From JAKQHY01 sp034429475 (GTDB taxonomy: Bacteria > Chloroflexota > Anaerolineae > B4-G1 > SLSP01), in the NCBI GenBank assembly GCA_034429475.1, contig DAOUGD010000135.1, positions 1 to 56,047 of the forward strand: 56,047 bases of DNA, given 5' to 3'. The notes below the pieces were generated by a model. It was not told where the DNA came from and made no database searches. It saw only the letters and a list, made by a program, of their open reading frames with translations. Of this stretch, positions 42,704 to 50,828 are shown piece after piece. Every line of letters starts with the position of its first letter. Position 1 is the stretch's first letter. Made by a program: the position numbers and the translations under genes.

Positions 42704-44227
42704 ATGCGGCGCAGTCTGACCTCAAAAATCCTGTTGTTGACCCTGTTGACGATTGTAGTGGGTATTGGTTTGGTCGTCACCTACTTCCTCGCGGTGCAAA
42801 ACCGCGACCTGGTGCAGGAGCGTGAGTCTGGCGTCGAACAGCAGGTCTCCGTGTTGTACGAGAGCATCAAGAACAACATGCTGGTCGGCACGGCGCCGAT
42901 TGCCCGCGGGCTGTTGAGCGACCTCAAGAAGGTGCGCAGCATCCGGGAGATCGCGCTGTTTCGGGCCAATGGTCAGGAGGCGTTCAGCGATGACAGCACG
43001 ATCCGCGCGGTCAACCAACTGATGGGGTGGGAGCAATTCTCACTGAATGAGTCGGTGACGCCGACCCAGTCCACCGGGTATCAGTATGGCTACAGCTATG
43101 GTTCCACATCGCCCACCGCCGCCCCGACGGCGCCGCCGCCCCCGGCGGCTGCCTTGCGCGAAGAATCCACCTCCTTCCAAACCGCCGTCCGCTCGCAAGC
43201 CCGCCAGATTGTGACGCATGTTGACGACGGAGGGCGCGAGCTGGTTTACTACGTGCCGCTCGCCAACGATGCGGACTGTATGAAGTGTCACAGCCCGGAA
43301 TTGTCGCCCGATCCCAGGGTGCGCGGCGTCATCCGCGTGACCACCTCGCTCAGCGACCTGGATGCCCAAATCCGCCAAAACACGCTGATTTCGCTGGCGA
43401 TGTGGGTGGCGGTTGTCGCCGCATTGACGTTCCTGGTCATCCTGGGGATGCGCCGCCTGGTCTTGACGCCGCTCCAGCACATCGGCGCGGTGGCCGGGGA
43501 AGTGGGGCTGGGCAACCTGGATACGCAGGTGACAGTGGCCTCCGAGGACGAGATCGGCGCGCTGGGGCGGCAGATCAACCGGATGATCATCGGCCTACGC
43601 GAGCGGCTCAAGCTGACCAAGTTCGTCTCCCGCGCCACGTTGGAAGAGGTGGTCTCCGGTGGGGAATTGGCGCTGGGCGGCGAGAAGCGCACGCTCACCG
43701 TACTGTTCAGCGACATTCGCGGCTTCACTGCCTTCTCCGAGCGGCATGACCCGCATGAAGTCATTACGATTCTCAACACCTATATGCAGCGCCAGGCCGG
43801 CCTCATTTTGAACGCCGGCGGCGACGTAGATCAATTCGTCGGCGATGAAATCTTGGGCGTCTTTAGCGCGCCGACGATGGCGACCGATGCGATCTGTGTC
43901 GCATTGGACATCATTGCGGCCATCGAAACGCTCAACGCGGCGCAGCGCCTCGATATTCACGTCGGCATCGGCATCCACACCGGGCCGATGATCGTCGGCA
44001 ACATCGGCGCGCAGGGCGCTGTGGAGCGGCTCCAGCGCACCGTCATCGGCGACGCCGTCAACACCGGCGCGCGGATTTGCAGTGTCGCAGCGCGCGGCGA
44101 AGTGCTGATTTCGCAGGATACCTACGCGCTGGTGCAAGACCGCGTCACCGTCGCCGATCCGCGCACGGTGACGGTGAAGGGCAAGTCACAGCCCATTACA
44201 GTTTACCCCGTGCGCGAATTGCACTAA
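42704..44227 (+). CDS. Membrane adenylate/guanylate cyclase with periplasmic CXXCH (haem) sensor
   Basis: 507 aa; TAGGAGG before ATG. TM1 at 9-30. The periplasmic domain (31-228) has a Pro/Ala low-complexity stretch (135-150) and DADCMKCHSPE with Cys192, Cys195 and His196, a covalent c-type haem site. TM2 is at 229-249, then HAMP (about 250-305) and a class III cyclase domain: metal Asp337 in FSDIRGFT and Asp381 in FVGDE, base-recognising Lys328 and Asp450, and transition-state Asn453 and Arg457 in VIGDAVNTGAR. All catalytic residues are present, favouring cAMP. A haem- or redox-gated cyclase is the natural reading; the ligand is inferred. Confidence 0.85.
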   Translation: MRRSLTSKILLLTLLTIVVGIGLVVTYFLAVQNRDLVQERESGVEQQVSVLYESIKNNMLVGTAPIARGLLSDLKKVRSIREIALFRANGQEAFSDDSTIRAVNQLMGWEQFSLNESVTPTQSTGYQYGYSYGSTSPTAAPTAPPPPAAALREESTSFQTAVRSQARQIVTHVDDGGRELVYYVPLANDADCMKCHSPELSPDPRVRGVIRVTTSLSDLDAQIRQNTLISLAMWVAVVAALTFLVILGMRRLVLTPLQHIGAVAGEVGLGNLDTQVTVASEDEIGALGRQINRMIIGLRERLKLTKFVSRATLEEVVSGGELALGGEKRTLTVLFSDIRGFTAFSERHDPHEVITILNTYMQRQAGLILNAGGDVDQFVGDEILGVFSAPTMATDAICVALDIIAAIETLNAAQRLDIHVGIGIHTGPMIVGNIGAQGAVERLQRTVIGDAVNTGARICSVAARGEVLISQDTYALVQDRVTVADPRTVTVKGKSQPITVYPVRELH

Positions 44228-44236
44228 ATTCTTGAT

Positions 44237-44280
44237 AAACTTCGCGCGCCGCCCCATCCTCGGGGCGGCGCGAAGTTTTT
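44237..44280 (+). terminator. Intrinsic terminator of the cyclase gene
   Basis: AAACTTCGCGC-GC-CGCCCC pairs with GGGGCGGCGCGAAGTTTTT around a 5-nt loop with a 2-nt bulge and a T5 tail, 9 nt after the stop. Confidence 0.88.
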
Positions 44281-44340
44281 AAAGTCCGTGAACTTTTTCC
44301 TTCTGACCCGCATGATACTTCACAGGAAGGGCAAACGGAG

Positions 44341-44361
44341 GGGTGAGAAGAAAGCTCACCC
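44341..44361 (+). promoter_or_regulatory. Small hairpin in the leader of the VWA lipoprotein gene
   Basis: GGGTGAG (44341-44347) pairs with CTCACCC (44355-44361), 30 nt before the Shine-Dalgarno. Role unknown. Confidence 0.35.
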
Positions 44362-44402
44362 GCCCGGCCCAAAATCAATCATTCACAGACAGGAGGAAAA
44401 CA

Positions 44403-46046
44403 ATGAAACCCTATATCCGTATTGCAGTATCCGTTTTGATGTTGGCGTCCCTGATGCTTGCCGGTTGCGCGACCCCGACCCCGCAAGTAATACAGTATCG
44501 TGCGCCCGAACCCACTGCGGTGGTCGTGGAAAAGACCGTACTAGTGGAAAAGGAAGTGGAAAAAGTCGTAGAAGTTCAAGTGACCGCCGCCCCGGCCTAC
44601 GTCGCCCCCGACGCGGACCCCGGCCCCTCAACCGGCGGCACGGACGAACCCAACGACCAGCCCTACGGCGATGTGTTCTTCAAGAACTACGGCGTCAACC
44701 CCCGCATTGACACCGACGACGACCACTACTCCACCTTCGCGGTGGATGTGGATACGGCGGCGTACACCGTGATGCGCCGCTTCATCAACGACGGCTATCT
44801 GCCCAACAGCGACTCAGTGCGCGTGGAGGAATACGTCAACTTCTTCGACCAGGACTACGACCCGCCCACAGAAGGCGCTTTCGCCATCTACCTGGAAGGC
44901 GCGCCCTCGCCGTACGCCGATAAGTACCAACTGGTGCGCGTGGGCCTCAAGGGCTACGAAATCGCCCCCGAAGACCGCAAGGACGTCGTGCTGACCTTCG
45001 TGATTGACGTGTCCGGCTCGATGGCGCGGGAAGACCGGCTGGAACTTGTCAAAGATGCCCTGGGTCTGCTGGTGGACGAACTGCGCCCGACCGATGAGGT
45101 TGGCATCGTCGTCTACGGCTCGCAGGCCAGCGTCATCCTGGAGCCGACGCCCGTTTCCGACAAGCGCGCGATCAACCGCGCCATCCGTAAGCTGCGCTCC
45201 GAAGGCTCGACCAACGCGGAGGAGGGGCTGGTGATGGCGTATCAGATGGCGTCCGACTATTTCAACGCCGAGGCCATCAACCGGGTCATCCTCTGTTCCG
45301 ACGGCGTCGCCAACGTGGGGCGCACCGGCCCGGAATCTATCCTGGCGCAGATCGAGGAGTACGCCGAAGACGACATCTACCTGACCACCGTGGGGTTTGG
45401 GATGGGGAACTACAACGACGTGTTGATGGAGCAGTTGGCCGACGCCGGCGACGGCTTCTACGCCTACGTGGACGACCTCAAAGAGGCCGAGCGCGTCTTC
45501 GTCCACGACCTGACCGCGACGCTGCAAGTCATCGCCCGCGACGCCAAAATCCAGGTAGAGTTCAATCCCGACGTGGTGCGCAGCTACCGGCTCATCGGCT
45601 ATGAGAACCGCGCCGTGGCCGACGAAGACTTCCGCAACGACGCCGTGGACGCCGGCGAGATTGGGGTGGGGCACAGCGTCACCGCGCTGTACGAGGTGAA
45701 ATTGCAGTCGGACGCGCCGGCGCAGCAGCCCGCCCTGACCGTCTTCGTTCGCTACGAGGACCCGGACACCGGCGAAGTGATCGAGATCAGCCGGATGATC
45801 GCGCCGTCTGAGTTCGCCGGAGACTTTGAGGAAGCCTCGCCGCGCTTCCAACTGGCGGCGGTGGTCTCGCAATACGCCGAGGTGCTGCGGGCCAGCTATT
45901 GGGCCACGGAGATGGGGACGACCCTGGAAGACCTCAGCCGTGAAGCCCGCCGCATCGCCGAATATCTCCCCCGCGACGAGGATGTGCAGGAGTTCGCGCA
46001 GTTGACGGCGAAAGCGGTAACCCTATCGCCGACTATCCAGAAATAA
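44403..46046 (+). CDS. VWA-domain lipoprotein (YfbK-like)
   Basis: 547 aa from ATG 44403 with AGGAGG. Lipoprotein signal ending LAGC (Cys22), then a Val/Glu-rich spacer. A YfbK-type N-terminal segment (about 95-160, with DVDTAAYTVMRRFI and VRVEEYVNFF) precedes a von Willebrand A domain with the MIDAS site DVSGS (202-206), and a C-terminal DUF3520-like domain follows (AKIQVEFNPDVVRSYRLIGY; AAVVSQYAEVLRASY). It is probably an extracytoplasmic, membrane-tethered metal-dependent adhesion or scaffold protein. No AAA ATPase partner is nearby. Confidence 0.88.
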   Translation: MKPYIRIAVSVLMLASLMLAGCATPTPQVIQYRAPEPTAVVVEKTVLVEKEVEKVVEVQVTAAPAYVAPDADPGPSTGGTDEPNDQPYGDVFFKNYGVNPRIDTDDDHYSTFAVDVDTAAYTVMRRFINDGYLPNSDSVRVEEYVNFFDQDYDPPTEGAFAIYLEGAPSPYADKYQLVRVGLKGYEIAPEDRKDVVLTFVIDVSGSMAREDRLELVKDALGLLVDELRPTDEVGIVVYGSQASVILEPTPVSDKRAINRAIRKLRSEGSTNAEEGLVMAYQMASDYFNAEAINRVILCSDGVANVGRTGPESILAQIEEYAEDDIYLTTVGFGMGNYNDVLMEQLADAGDGFYAYVDDLKEAERVFVHDLTATLQVIARDAKIQVEFNPDVVRSYRLIGYENRAVADEDFRNDAVDAGEIGVGHSVTALYEVKLQSDAPAQQPALTVFVRYEDPDTGEVIEISRMIAPSEFAGDFEEASPRFQLAAVVSQYAEVLRASYWATEMGTTLEDLSREARRIAEYLPRDEDVQEFAQLTAKAVTLSPTIQK

Positions 46047-46055
46047 CCCCTTAAT

Positions 46056-46106
46056 AAAACGTAAAACGTGAAACGTAAGAGAATTACGTTTCACGTTTTA
46101 CGTTTT
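46056..46106. terminator. 23-bp perfect hairpin built from AAACGTN heptamers
   Basis: 46056-46078 and 46084-46106 are perfect reverse complements around a GAGAA loop. Each arm is three 7-mers (AAAACGT, AAAACGT, GAAACGT). It lies between convergent genes, 10 nt after the VWA stop and 4 nt before the ruvX stop, so it probably ends transcription from both sides. It is A/T-rich and unlike the GC-rich terminators elsewhere in the window. Confidence 0.8.
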
Positions 46107-46109
46107 ACG

Positions 46110-46520
46110 TCACCGCGTTTGACGAGAATCCAGATACCCCTGCAAAATCACCGCCGCCGCCACCGCGTCAATCCAGTTCTTGTCGGGGACTTTGCCCTGC
46201 TCCCGCATGATGTCTTCCGCTTCGACGGTGGTGAGCCGCTCATCCCAAAATTCCACCGGCGTCCCGACGGCGGCGGCCATAGCGGCGCTGTACTCGCGCA
46301 CCCAGGCGATGTTCTCCCCTTCGCTGCCGTCCATCTGCAAGGGCAGCCCGATCACCAACGTCTCTGCGCCCTGCGCTTTCACCAACTCCGCCACGTGCGC
46401 AAAATCCGCCACCCGCGAACTCCGCTTGAACACTTCCAGAGGTCGCGCCAGCATCCCTAGCGCATCACTGACGGCCACCCCAACCCGCCGCCGCCCTAAA
46501 TCCAACGCCAGATACCGCAT
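46110..46520 (-). CDS. ruvX: Putative pre-16S rRNA nuclease / Holliday junction resolvase-like RuvX
   Basis: 136 aa, normal family length. RNase-H-like fold with Asp7 in LALDLGRRRVGVAVSD, GLPLQMDGSEG, the DERLTT motif and a C-terminal acidic residue in IDAVAAAVILQGYLD. YqgF/RuvX proteins act in 16S rRNA 5' end maturation and have been proposed as junction resolvases. The start at 46520 is the usual family N-terminus. Convergent with the VWA gene. Confidence 0.92.
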   Translation of the reverse strand: MRYLALDLGRRRVGVAVSDALGMLARPLEVFKRSSRVADFAHVAELVKAQGAETLVIGLPLQMDGSEGENIAWVREYSAAMAAAVGTPVEFWDERLTTVEAEDIMREQGKVPDKNWIDAVAAAVILQGYLDSRQTR

Positions 46521-46543
46521 CTACACGCCGCCTTTCAATCAAC

Positions 46544-46585
46544 GAACCCGCAATTCGCAATTCGCTATTTGCTATTCGCCATCTG
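46544..46585. repeat. Heptamer array between ruvX and the baseplate-J-like gene
   Basis: GAACCCG, CAATTCG, CAATTCG, CTATTTG, CTATTCG and CCATCTG stand in register. On the minus strand the array supplies the last residues and the stop of the upstream gene, and it is the 5' region of ruvX. Confidence 0.75.
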
Positions 46586-48100
46586 CGGTATTTCCGTCGC
46601 CACTTCCACCTCAATCCGGATCGGCATGAAGGGCATGTAGGGGAACCATTTCGGCGACACTGTGACTTCCGGCGGTCGCGCCAGGGGCAGGGTTGCTGCC
46701 AAAACCTCGGCGGCTTTGTCCACCGACCGCCCCTTAACCTTCTGCACGACCTCCGCCGGACTGATGTTGGCGGCGGCATAGCCGTGTGTCGTCACGTAAA
46801 ACGTGAAAATACCTTGCCTCACGTCTTCTTCGGCGGCCTCGCCGTATTCGAAGCGCGCGTCGGTCAGCGTGTAACCTTCCGGCAGTTGCGTCGCCAGTTG
46901 GCGGTAGGCGACCGCCTGTACGTCGGTCATCTTCACGGCTTGCCCGGTGACGAGCAGACGCAGCGACAACCCCAACGTGGGCGACTGTTCGCCCACCAGG
47001 TGGGTGTACGCTTGTTTGGGCGTCGCCTGGATCACTAGCTCTTGTTGCGGCAAAATTTCGCCTGGTTCAATCAGGTCTTGCAGCCCATTGTAGGCTGCGG
47101 CCATCACCTGCTGCGCTGCGATGTCCCACGCGCGGACGCGGTCAGCATCGGAGACGGCGGGCACCGTCTGGCTGGCGGCGCCGGCGATGGGGTAGGGGTT
47201 CGTCACGCGCACCGCAAAACCGACGACGCCCTCAATCAAGTTGATCTGGTAAGCCGCCACATTGCCGCGCGGCCCCTCTTCCAGGGCTTCAACCGCGACT
47301 TCTGCCTGACCGAAGGGCGGAATGGTCACGTCCTGTAGGGTGCTATACCGCACGGGATACGATCCTGCTGAAGTGCGCACAATCGTCCCTTCCGGCACGC
47401 GGTACTCCTGCCCCAGCAAATTGGTGAAGAGCACCGACCCGGTCGCTCGCCCCGAAAACGCGAAGCTGCGTCCGGTGGTGCCGACTTCCACGTAGCTTTC
47501 AAACTCGTCGCCCACGCGCCGGGAGGGGATGACGCCGTTTTGGAGATCGGCGGCTTCTAATGCCGGGTCCACCGAAATAGCCACCATCCGCGTATACGTT
47601 GTGCTGGCGGGCACCAGCACAATGCGCGCCGATGGCCCCGAAAGAAACGTCGTCACGGCTACTACAACGAGGACGGATAGAAATAACACTAACTCCAGCC
47701 CCAACAACCAGAGCGGCGGGCGGCGGAGCGCGGGCGGCTTGGGCCGACGCGGCTCATCCGCCCACCAGGGACGTTTGGGCTTTTGAGGCTGGCGCGGCGG
47801 ACGTAACGCAGGCAAAGCATTGTGCTTCGTCAGATACTCCTGCGCCTCGGCCTCCGTGTTGAACAGATGGAAACCGCCTGCGCGAATCAACGGGTGCGTC
47901 GCCGGATCGTCGGCAACCCAGGCGACTTCCAATCCGCGCGTCAGCGCCGTGCGGAACAATACCTCGTAATCCAGCGGGTCTTGCCAGCCCTTTTCGACCT
48001 CGGCTGGCAGGACAATCAACACCTGCGGCTCCGTCACGCGGCGCAGCCATTCCCGAATCGTATAGCGGTTGTCGGTGGGGGTGATCGTAATAATTTCCAA
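46565..48100 (-). CDS. Baseplate-J-like membrane protein
   Basis: 511 aa from a TTG at 48100 (MEIITITPTDNRYTI). The open frame extends 54 codons further upstream, but those residues (SNLLNLLNLL and following) are a translation of tandem repeats, so the shorter start is preferred. A cytoplasmic domain (1-95) is followed by a Pro/Arg-rich linker (about 98-130) and one membrane segment (about 133-157). A long extracytoplasmic region has baseplate J/gp47 character: FAFSGRATGSVLFTNLLGQ, YRVPEGTIVRTSAGSYPVRY and VEALEEGPRGNVAAYQIN. It is not part of a phage or contractile cluster here. The C-terminal ANSK lies in a heptamer array. Function unknown. Confidence 0.72.
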   Translation of the reverse strand: MEIITITPTDNRYTIREWLRRVTEPQVLIVLPAEVEKGWQDPLDYEVLFRTALTRGLEVAWVADDPATHPLIRAGGFHLFNTEAEAQEYLTKHNALPALRPPRQPQKPKRPWWADEPRRPKPPALRRPPLWLLGLELVLFLSVLVVVAVTTFLSGPSARIVLVPASTTYTRMVAISVDPALEAADLQNGVIPSRRVGDEFESYVEVGTTGRSFAFSGRATGSVLFTNLLGQEYRVPEGTIVRTSAGSYPVRYSTLQDVTIPPFGQAEVAVEALEEGPRGNVAAYQINLIEGVVGFAVRVTNPYPIAGAASQTVPAVSDADRVRAWDIAAQQVMAAAYNGLQDLIEPGEILPQQELVIQATPKQAYTHLVGEQSPTLGLSLRLLVTGQAVKMTDVQAVAYRQLATQLPEGYTLTDARFEYGEAAEEDVRQGIFTFYVTTHGYAAANISPAEVVQKVKGRSVDKAAEVLAATLPLARPPEVTVSPKWFPYMPFMPIRIEVEVATEIPQMANSK

Positions 48101-48160
48101 GTTTGCTCTCTGAGCCTCCAACTCAAGGAGTATCCCATAACTTGCCGATTTGCCAAGCGT

Positions 48161-48235
48161 CTCAACGGATTTAACGGATGAAACGGATTTCTTTAAGGGT
48201 TTTTTTGTCAGCAGATTGAGCAGATTCAGCAGATT
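48161..48235. repeat. Nonamer repeats of two families (AACGGATTT and AGCAGATTN)
   Basis: TCAACGGAT, TTAACGGAT and GAAACGGAT (48162-48188) are followed, after a T-rich link, by CAGCAGATT, GAGCAGATT and CAGCAGATT (48209-48235), both with a 9-nt period. The second family is the one at 38255 and 50670; the first is the one at 14447 and 50783. Confidence 0.75.
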
Positions 48236-48250
48236 GGAGCGGCTCAATGA

Positions 48251-48278
48251 TTGACATCTCATTGGCTTATAGTAAACT
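48251..48278 (+). promoter_or_regulatory. metE: Promoter of metE
   Basis: TTGACA (48251-48256), a 16-nt spacer and TAAACT (48273-48278). The resulting leader of about 115 nt can pair AGTCGGG (48307-48313) with CCCGACT (48356-48362). I see no SAM or cobalamin riboswitch consensus. Confidence 0.55.
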
Positions 48279-48348
48279 GCGAATTTAGAAGATGTTTTTC
48301 GTACAAAGTCGGGCTGATTTGACCAGACTCTATCTCGAAATGAGCCTG

Positions 48349-48387
48349 AAGACTCCCCGACTATCCGACTAACGACTACAAGACTGA
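48349..48387. repeat. Octamer repeats (CCGACTAN) before metE
   Basis: AAGACTCC, CCGACTAT, CCGACTAA, CGACTAC and AAGACTGA follow with an 8-nt period and one 7-nt step. They end 4 nt before the AAGGAG ribosome binding site of metE and resemble the array at 7419-7458. Confidence 0.65.
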
Positions 48388-48400
48388 TGAAAGGAGCATA

Positions 48401-50623
48401 ATGGACATTTTACACACCCAAACCCTGGGCTACCCCCGCATCGGCAAAAACCGTGAGATCAAACGCGCGCTGGAGGGGCACTGGAAGGGCGACGTGGCCG
48501 AGGCCGAGTTGCTGGCGACGTTCTGGGCCGTCGCCGAAGAAGGCTGGCGGACGCAGTTAGCCGCCGGCGTTGACTTCGTCGGCGTCGGCGATGCGACGCT
48601 GTACGACGCGGTGCTGGATTGGACGGTGCGCCTGGGCCTCATCCCGCCGCGCTTCCGCGATCTGACCGGCCTGGCGCGCTACTTTGCGATGGCGCGCGGC
48701 GCGGAAGGCGTCTCCGCCCTGGACATGACCAAGTGGTTCGACGCCAACTACCACTACCTCGCGCCGGAACTGGACGCCGCGTTGACGCCGGAAGCCAACT
48801 TTGCCGACTTCCTCGAATTGGTGCAACGCGCGCAAGGCGTGCTGGGCCGCCGCGCCGTCCCCATCGTCGTCGGCCCGGTGACGCTGCTGCGGCTGGCCCG
48901 CCTGGAAGCGGACGCCGACTTCACCACCTGGCTGGCCGCGCTGCTGCCGCTTTACGCGCAGCTCCTGGCCGAGTTGAAAGCGTTGGGCGTCCCCGAAGTC
49001 CAGATGCACGAGCCGGCTCTCGTCCTGAGCGCCGCCGCCGACCTGCGCCCGCACTTCGAGACGGCTTACGCGGCCCTGGCGCAAGCGGGCGTGCCGCTCA
49101 ACCTTGTGACCTACTTCGACGATCTTGGCGCGACTTACCCGTGGGTCACGCGCCTGCCCGTCGCCGCGCTCTCGCTGGACTTCACGCGGGGGGACAATCT
49201 GGCCTTGCTCCGCGAACACGGTTGGCCTGCCGACAAAGTCCTGGGCGCGGGCGTGGTGGATGGCCGCAGCGTGTGGCGGATGCGGTCCGCCGTTGTCGCG
49301 CCGCTGCTGGCGGAACTGCGTGCGCTGGCCCCCAGGGTGCGCGTCGGCGCGTCCGCGTCGCTGCAATTCGTGCCGTACAGCGCCGCCCGCGAGACCGCGC
49401 TCCCCGACGCCCTGCGCGGCGTTCTGGCCTTCGCCGAAGAGAAGTTGGCGGAACTGCGCGCCCTGGCCTCCGGCGATCTTGCCTCGTCCGACGCCGCCTG
49501 GACCGCGTTCCGCGCCTTTGCGCCGGAAGATGCGGGCGTCGCGGCGCGGGTGGCCGCGCTGACGCCGGACGATTTCCGCCGCGCGCAGTCGTACACGGAG
49601 CGCCGCCCGGCGCAGGTAAACTTGCCGCCGTTCCCCACCACCACCATCGGCTCGTTCCCACAGACCAAAGAAGTGCGCGCGCTGCGGGCGCGTTACAACA
49701 AGGGCAGCATCACCCTCGCTGAGTATCAGGCCGGGGTGGACGCCTTCATTGCTTACACCATCGGCGTGCAGGATGGCCTGGGGCTGGACGTGCCGGTTCA
49801 CGGCGAGTTCGAGCGGACCGACATGGTCGAATTCTTCGCCGAGAAGCTGACCGGCTTCGCCTTCACGCAGTACGGCTGGGTGCAGAGCTTCGGCAGCCGC
49901 TACGTGCGCCCGCCCATCCTCTACGCCGACGTGGCCCGCCCCGCGCCGATGACCGTGCGCGAGTTCCGCGTGGCGCAGTCGCACACCGCCAAGCCCGTCA
50001 AGGGGATGCTGACCGGCCCGGTGACGATCATCAACTGGTCGTACCCCCGCACGGACATCCCCCGCCAGACCATCGCCTACCAGCTCGCGCTGGCGCTGCG
50101 CGACGAAATGGCCGACCTGGAAGCCGCCGGCGCGCGCATCATCCAGGTGGACGAACCCGCCCTGCGCGAAGGCCTGCCGCTCAAGCGCGAGCGCTGGGAC
50201 GACTACCTCACCTGGGCCGTGGACGCCTTCCGCCTGGCGACGGCGCGCGTCCAGTCGGGGACGCAAATCCACACGCACATGTGCTATTCCGAATTCGAGG
50301 ACATCCTGCCCGCGATTGACCGCCTGGACGCCGATGTTATCTCCATCGAGAACGCCCGCAGCGGCGACGCCATGCTCCGCGCGCTGTCCGAGTACGGCTA
50401 CCCGCGCGAAGTCGGCCCCGGCGTCTACGACATCCACAGCCCCGTGATCCCCTCCGTGGACTTCATCGCGGCCAAACTGCGCACCTTCGTCCAACATCTC
50501 AAACCGGAGCAAATCTGGGTCAACCCGGACTGCGGCCTCAAAACGCGGACCTGGGACGAAGTCATCCCCGCGCTCCGGGGTATAATGGACGCCGTGCGAA
50601 TGCTGCGGAAGATACCGGAGTAG
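48401..50623 (+). CDS. metE: Cobalamin-independent methionine synthase
   Basis: 740 aa; AAGGAG before ATG 48401. The N-terminal domain begins with LGYPRIGKNREIKRALEGHW. The C-terminal catalytic barrel has the zinc ligands in THMCYSEF, the Glu of HGEFERTDMVEFF, and the final Cys in NPDCGLKTR. Substrate-binding PFPTTTIGSFPQT is also present. It transfers the methyl group of 5-methyltetrahydrofolate to homocysteine. The next gene encodes a MetF domain that makes this methyl donor, so the pair forms a self-contained methionine module. The cytoplasmic enzyme is full length. Confidence 0.96.
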   Translation: MDILHTQTLGYPRIGKNREIKRALEGHWKGDVAEAELLATFWAVAEEGWRTQLAAGVDFVGVGDATLYDAVLDWTVRLGLIPPRFRDLTGLARYFAMARGAEGVSALDMTKWFDANYHYLAPELDAALTPEANFADFLELVQRAQGVLGRRAVPIVVGPVTLLRLARLEADADFTTWLAALLPLYAQLLAELKALGVPEVQMHEPALVLSAAADLRPHFETAYAALAQAGVPLNLVTYFDDLGATYPWVTRLPVAALSLDFTRGDNLALLREHGWPADKVLGAGVVDGRSVWRMRSAVVAPLLAELRALAPRVRVGASASLQFVPYSAARETALPDALRGVLAFAEEKLAELRALASGDLASSDAAWTAFRAFAPEDAGVAARVAALTPDDFRRAQSYTERRPAQVNLPPFPTTTIGSFPQTKEVRALRARYNKGSITLAEYQAGVDAFIAYTIGVQDGLGLDVPVHGEFERTDMVEFFAEKLTGFAFTQYGWVQSFGSRYVRPPILYADVARPAPMTVREFRVAQSHTAKPVKGMLTGPVTIINWSYPRTDIPRQTIAYQLALALRDEMADLEAAGARIIQVDEPALREGLPLKRERWDDYLTWAVDAFRLATARVQSGTQIHTHMCYSEFEDILPAIDRLDADVISIENARSGDAMLRALSEYGYPREVGPGVYDIHSPVIPSVDFIAAKLRTFVQHLKPEQIWVNPDCGLKTRTWDEVIPALRGIMDAVRMLRKIPE

Positions 50624-50669
50624 AACTGGCCGATTTCTACTCAACGCACGCTAGATTTAACATTTTTGT

Positions 50670-50811
50670 CAGCGGATTTAGCAGATTAAGCAGATTTTGG
50701 GGCGGCTTACCGCTTGGAATTTGCTCAATCTGCCTAATCTGCTGATAAAAAGAAAAAAATTTTAGAGTGCGGTGTGTATCCTTCCGTTGCATCCGTTCAA
50801 TCCGTTGAGTC
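50670..50811. repeat. Nonamer repeats, two families, upstream of the methyltransferase/MetF gene
   Basis: CAGCGGATT, TAGCAGATT and AAGCAGATT (50670-50696) are mirrored by AATCTGCCT and AATCTGCTG (50727-50744), forming a hairpin. A second family, CCGTTGCAT, CCGTTCAAT and CCGTTGAG, lies at 50783-50808 and ends just before the GGAGG of the gene. Together they fill the 205-base gap. Confidence 0.75.
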
Positions 50812-50828
50812 ATTTTTGGAGGGAGGAT

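Noticed and set aside
46565..48262. Upstream ATG start (48262) for the baseplate-J-like gene
   Set aside because: The added 54 residues are translated tandem nonamers; the TTG at 48100 gives a sensible N-terminus.
48279..48400. SAM or cobalamin riboswitch before metE
   Set aside because: Leader is short and lacks the conserved cores of these classes; only a simple stem is visible.
48557..50644. 695-codon minus-strand frame opposite metE, and a similar 626-codon frame at 50847-52727
   Set aside because: Both are codon-bias shadows of clearly functional methionine genes.
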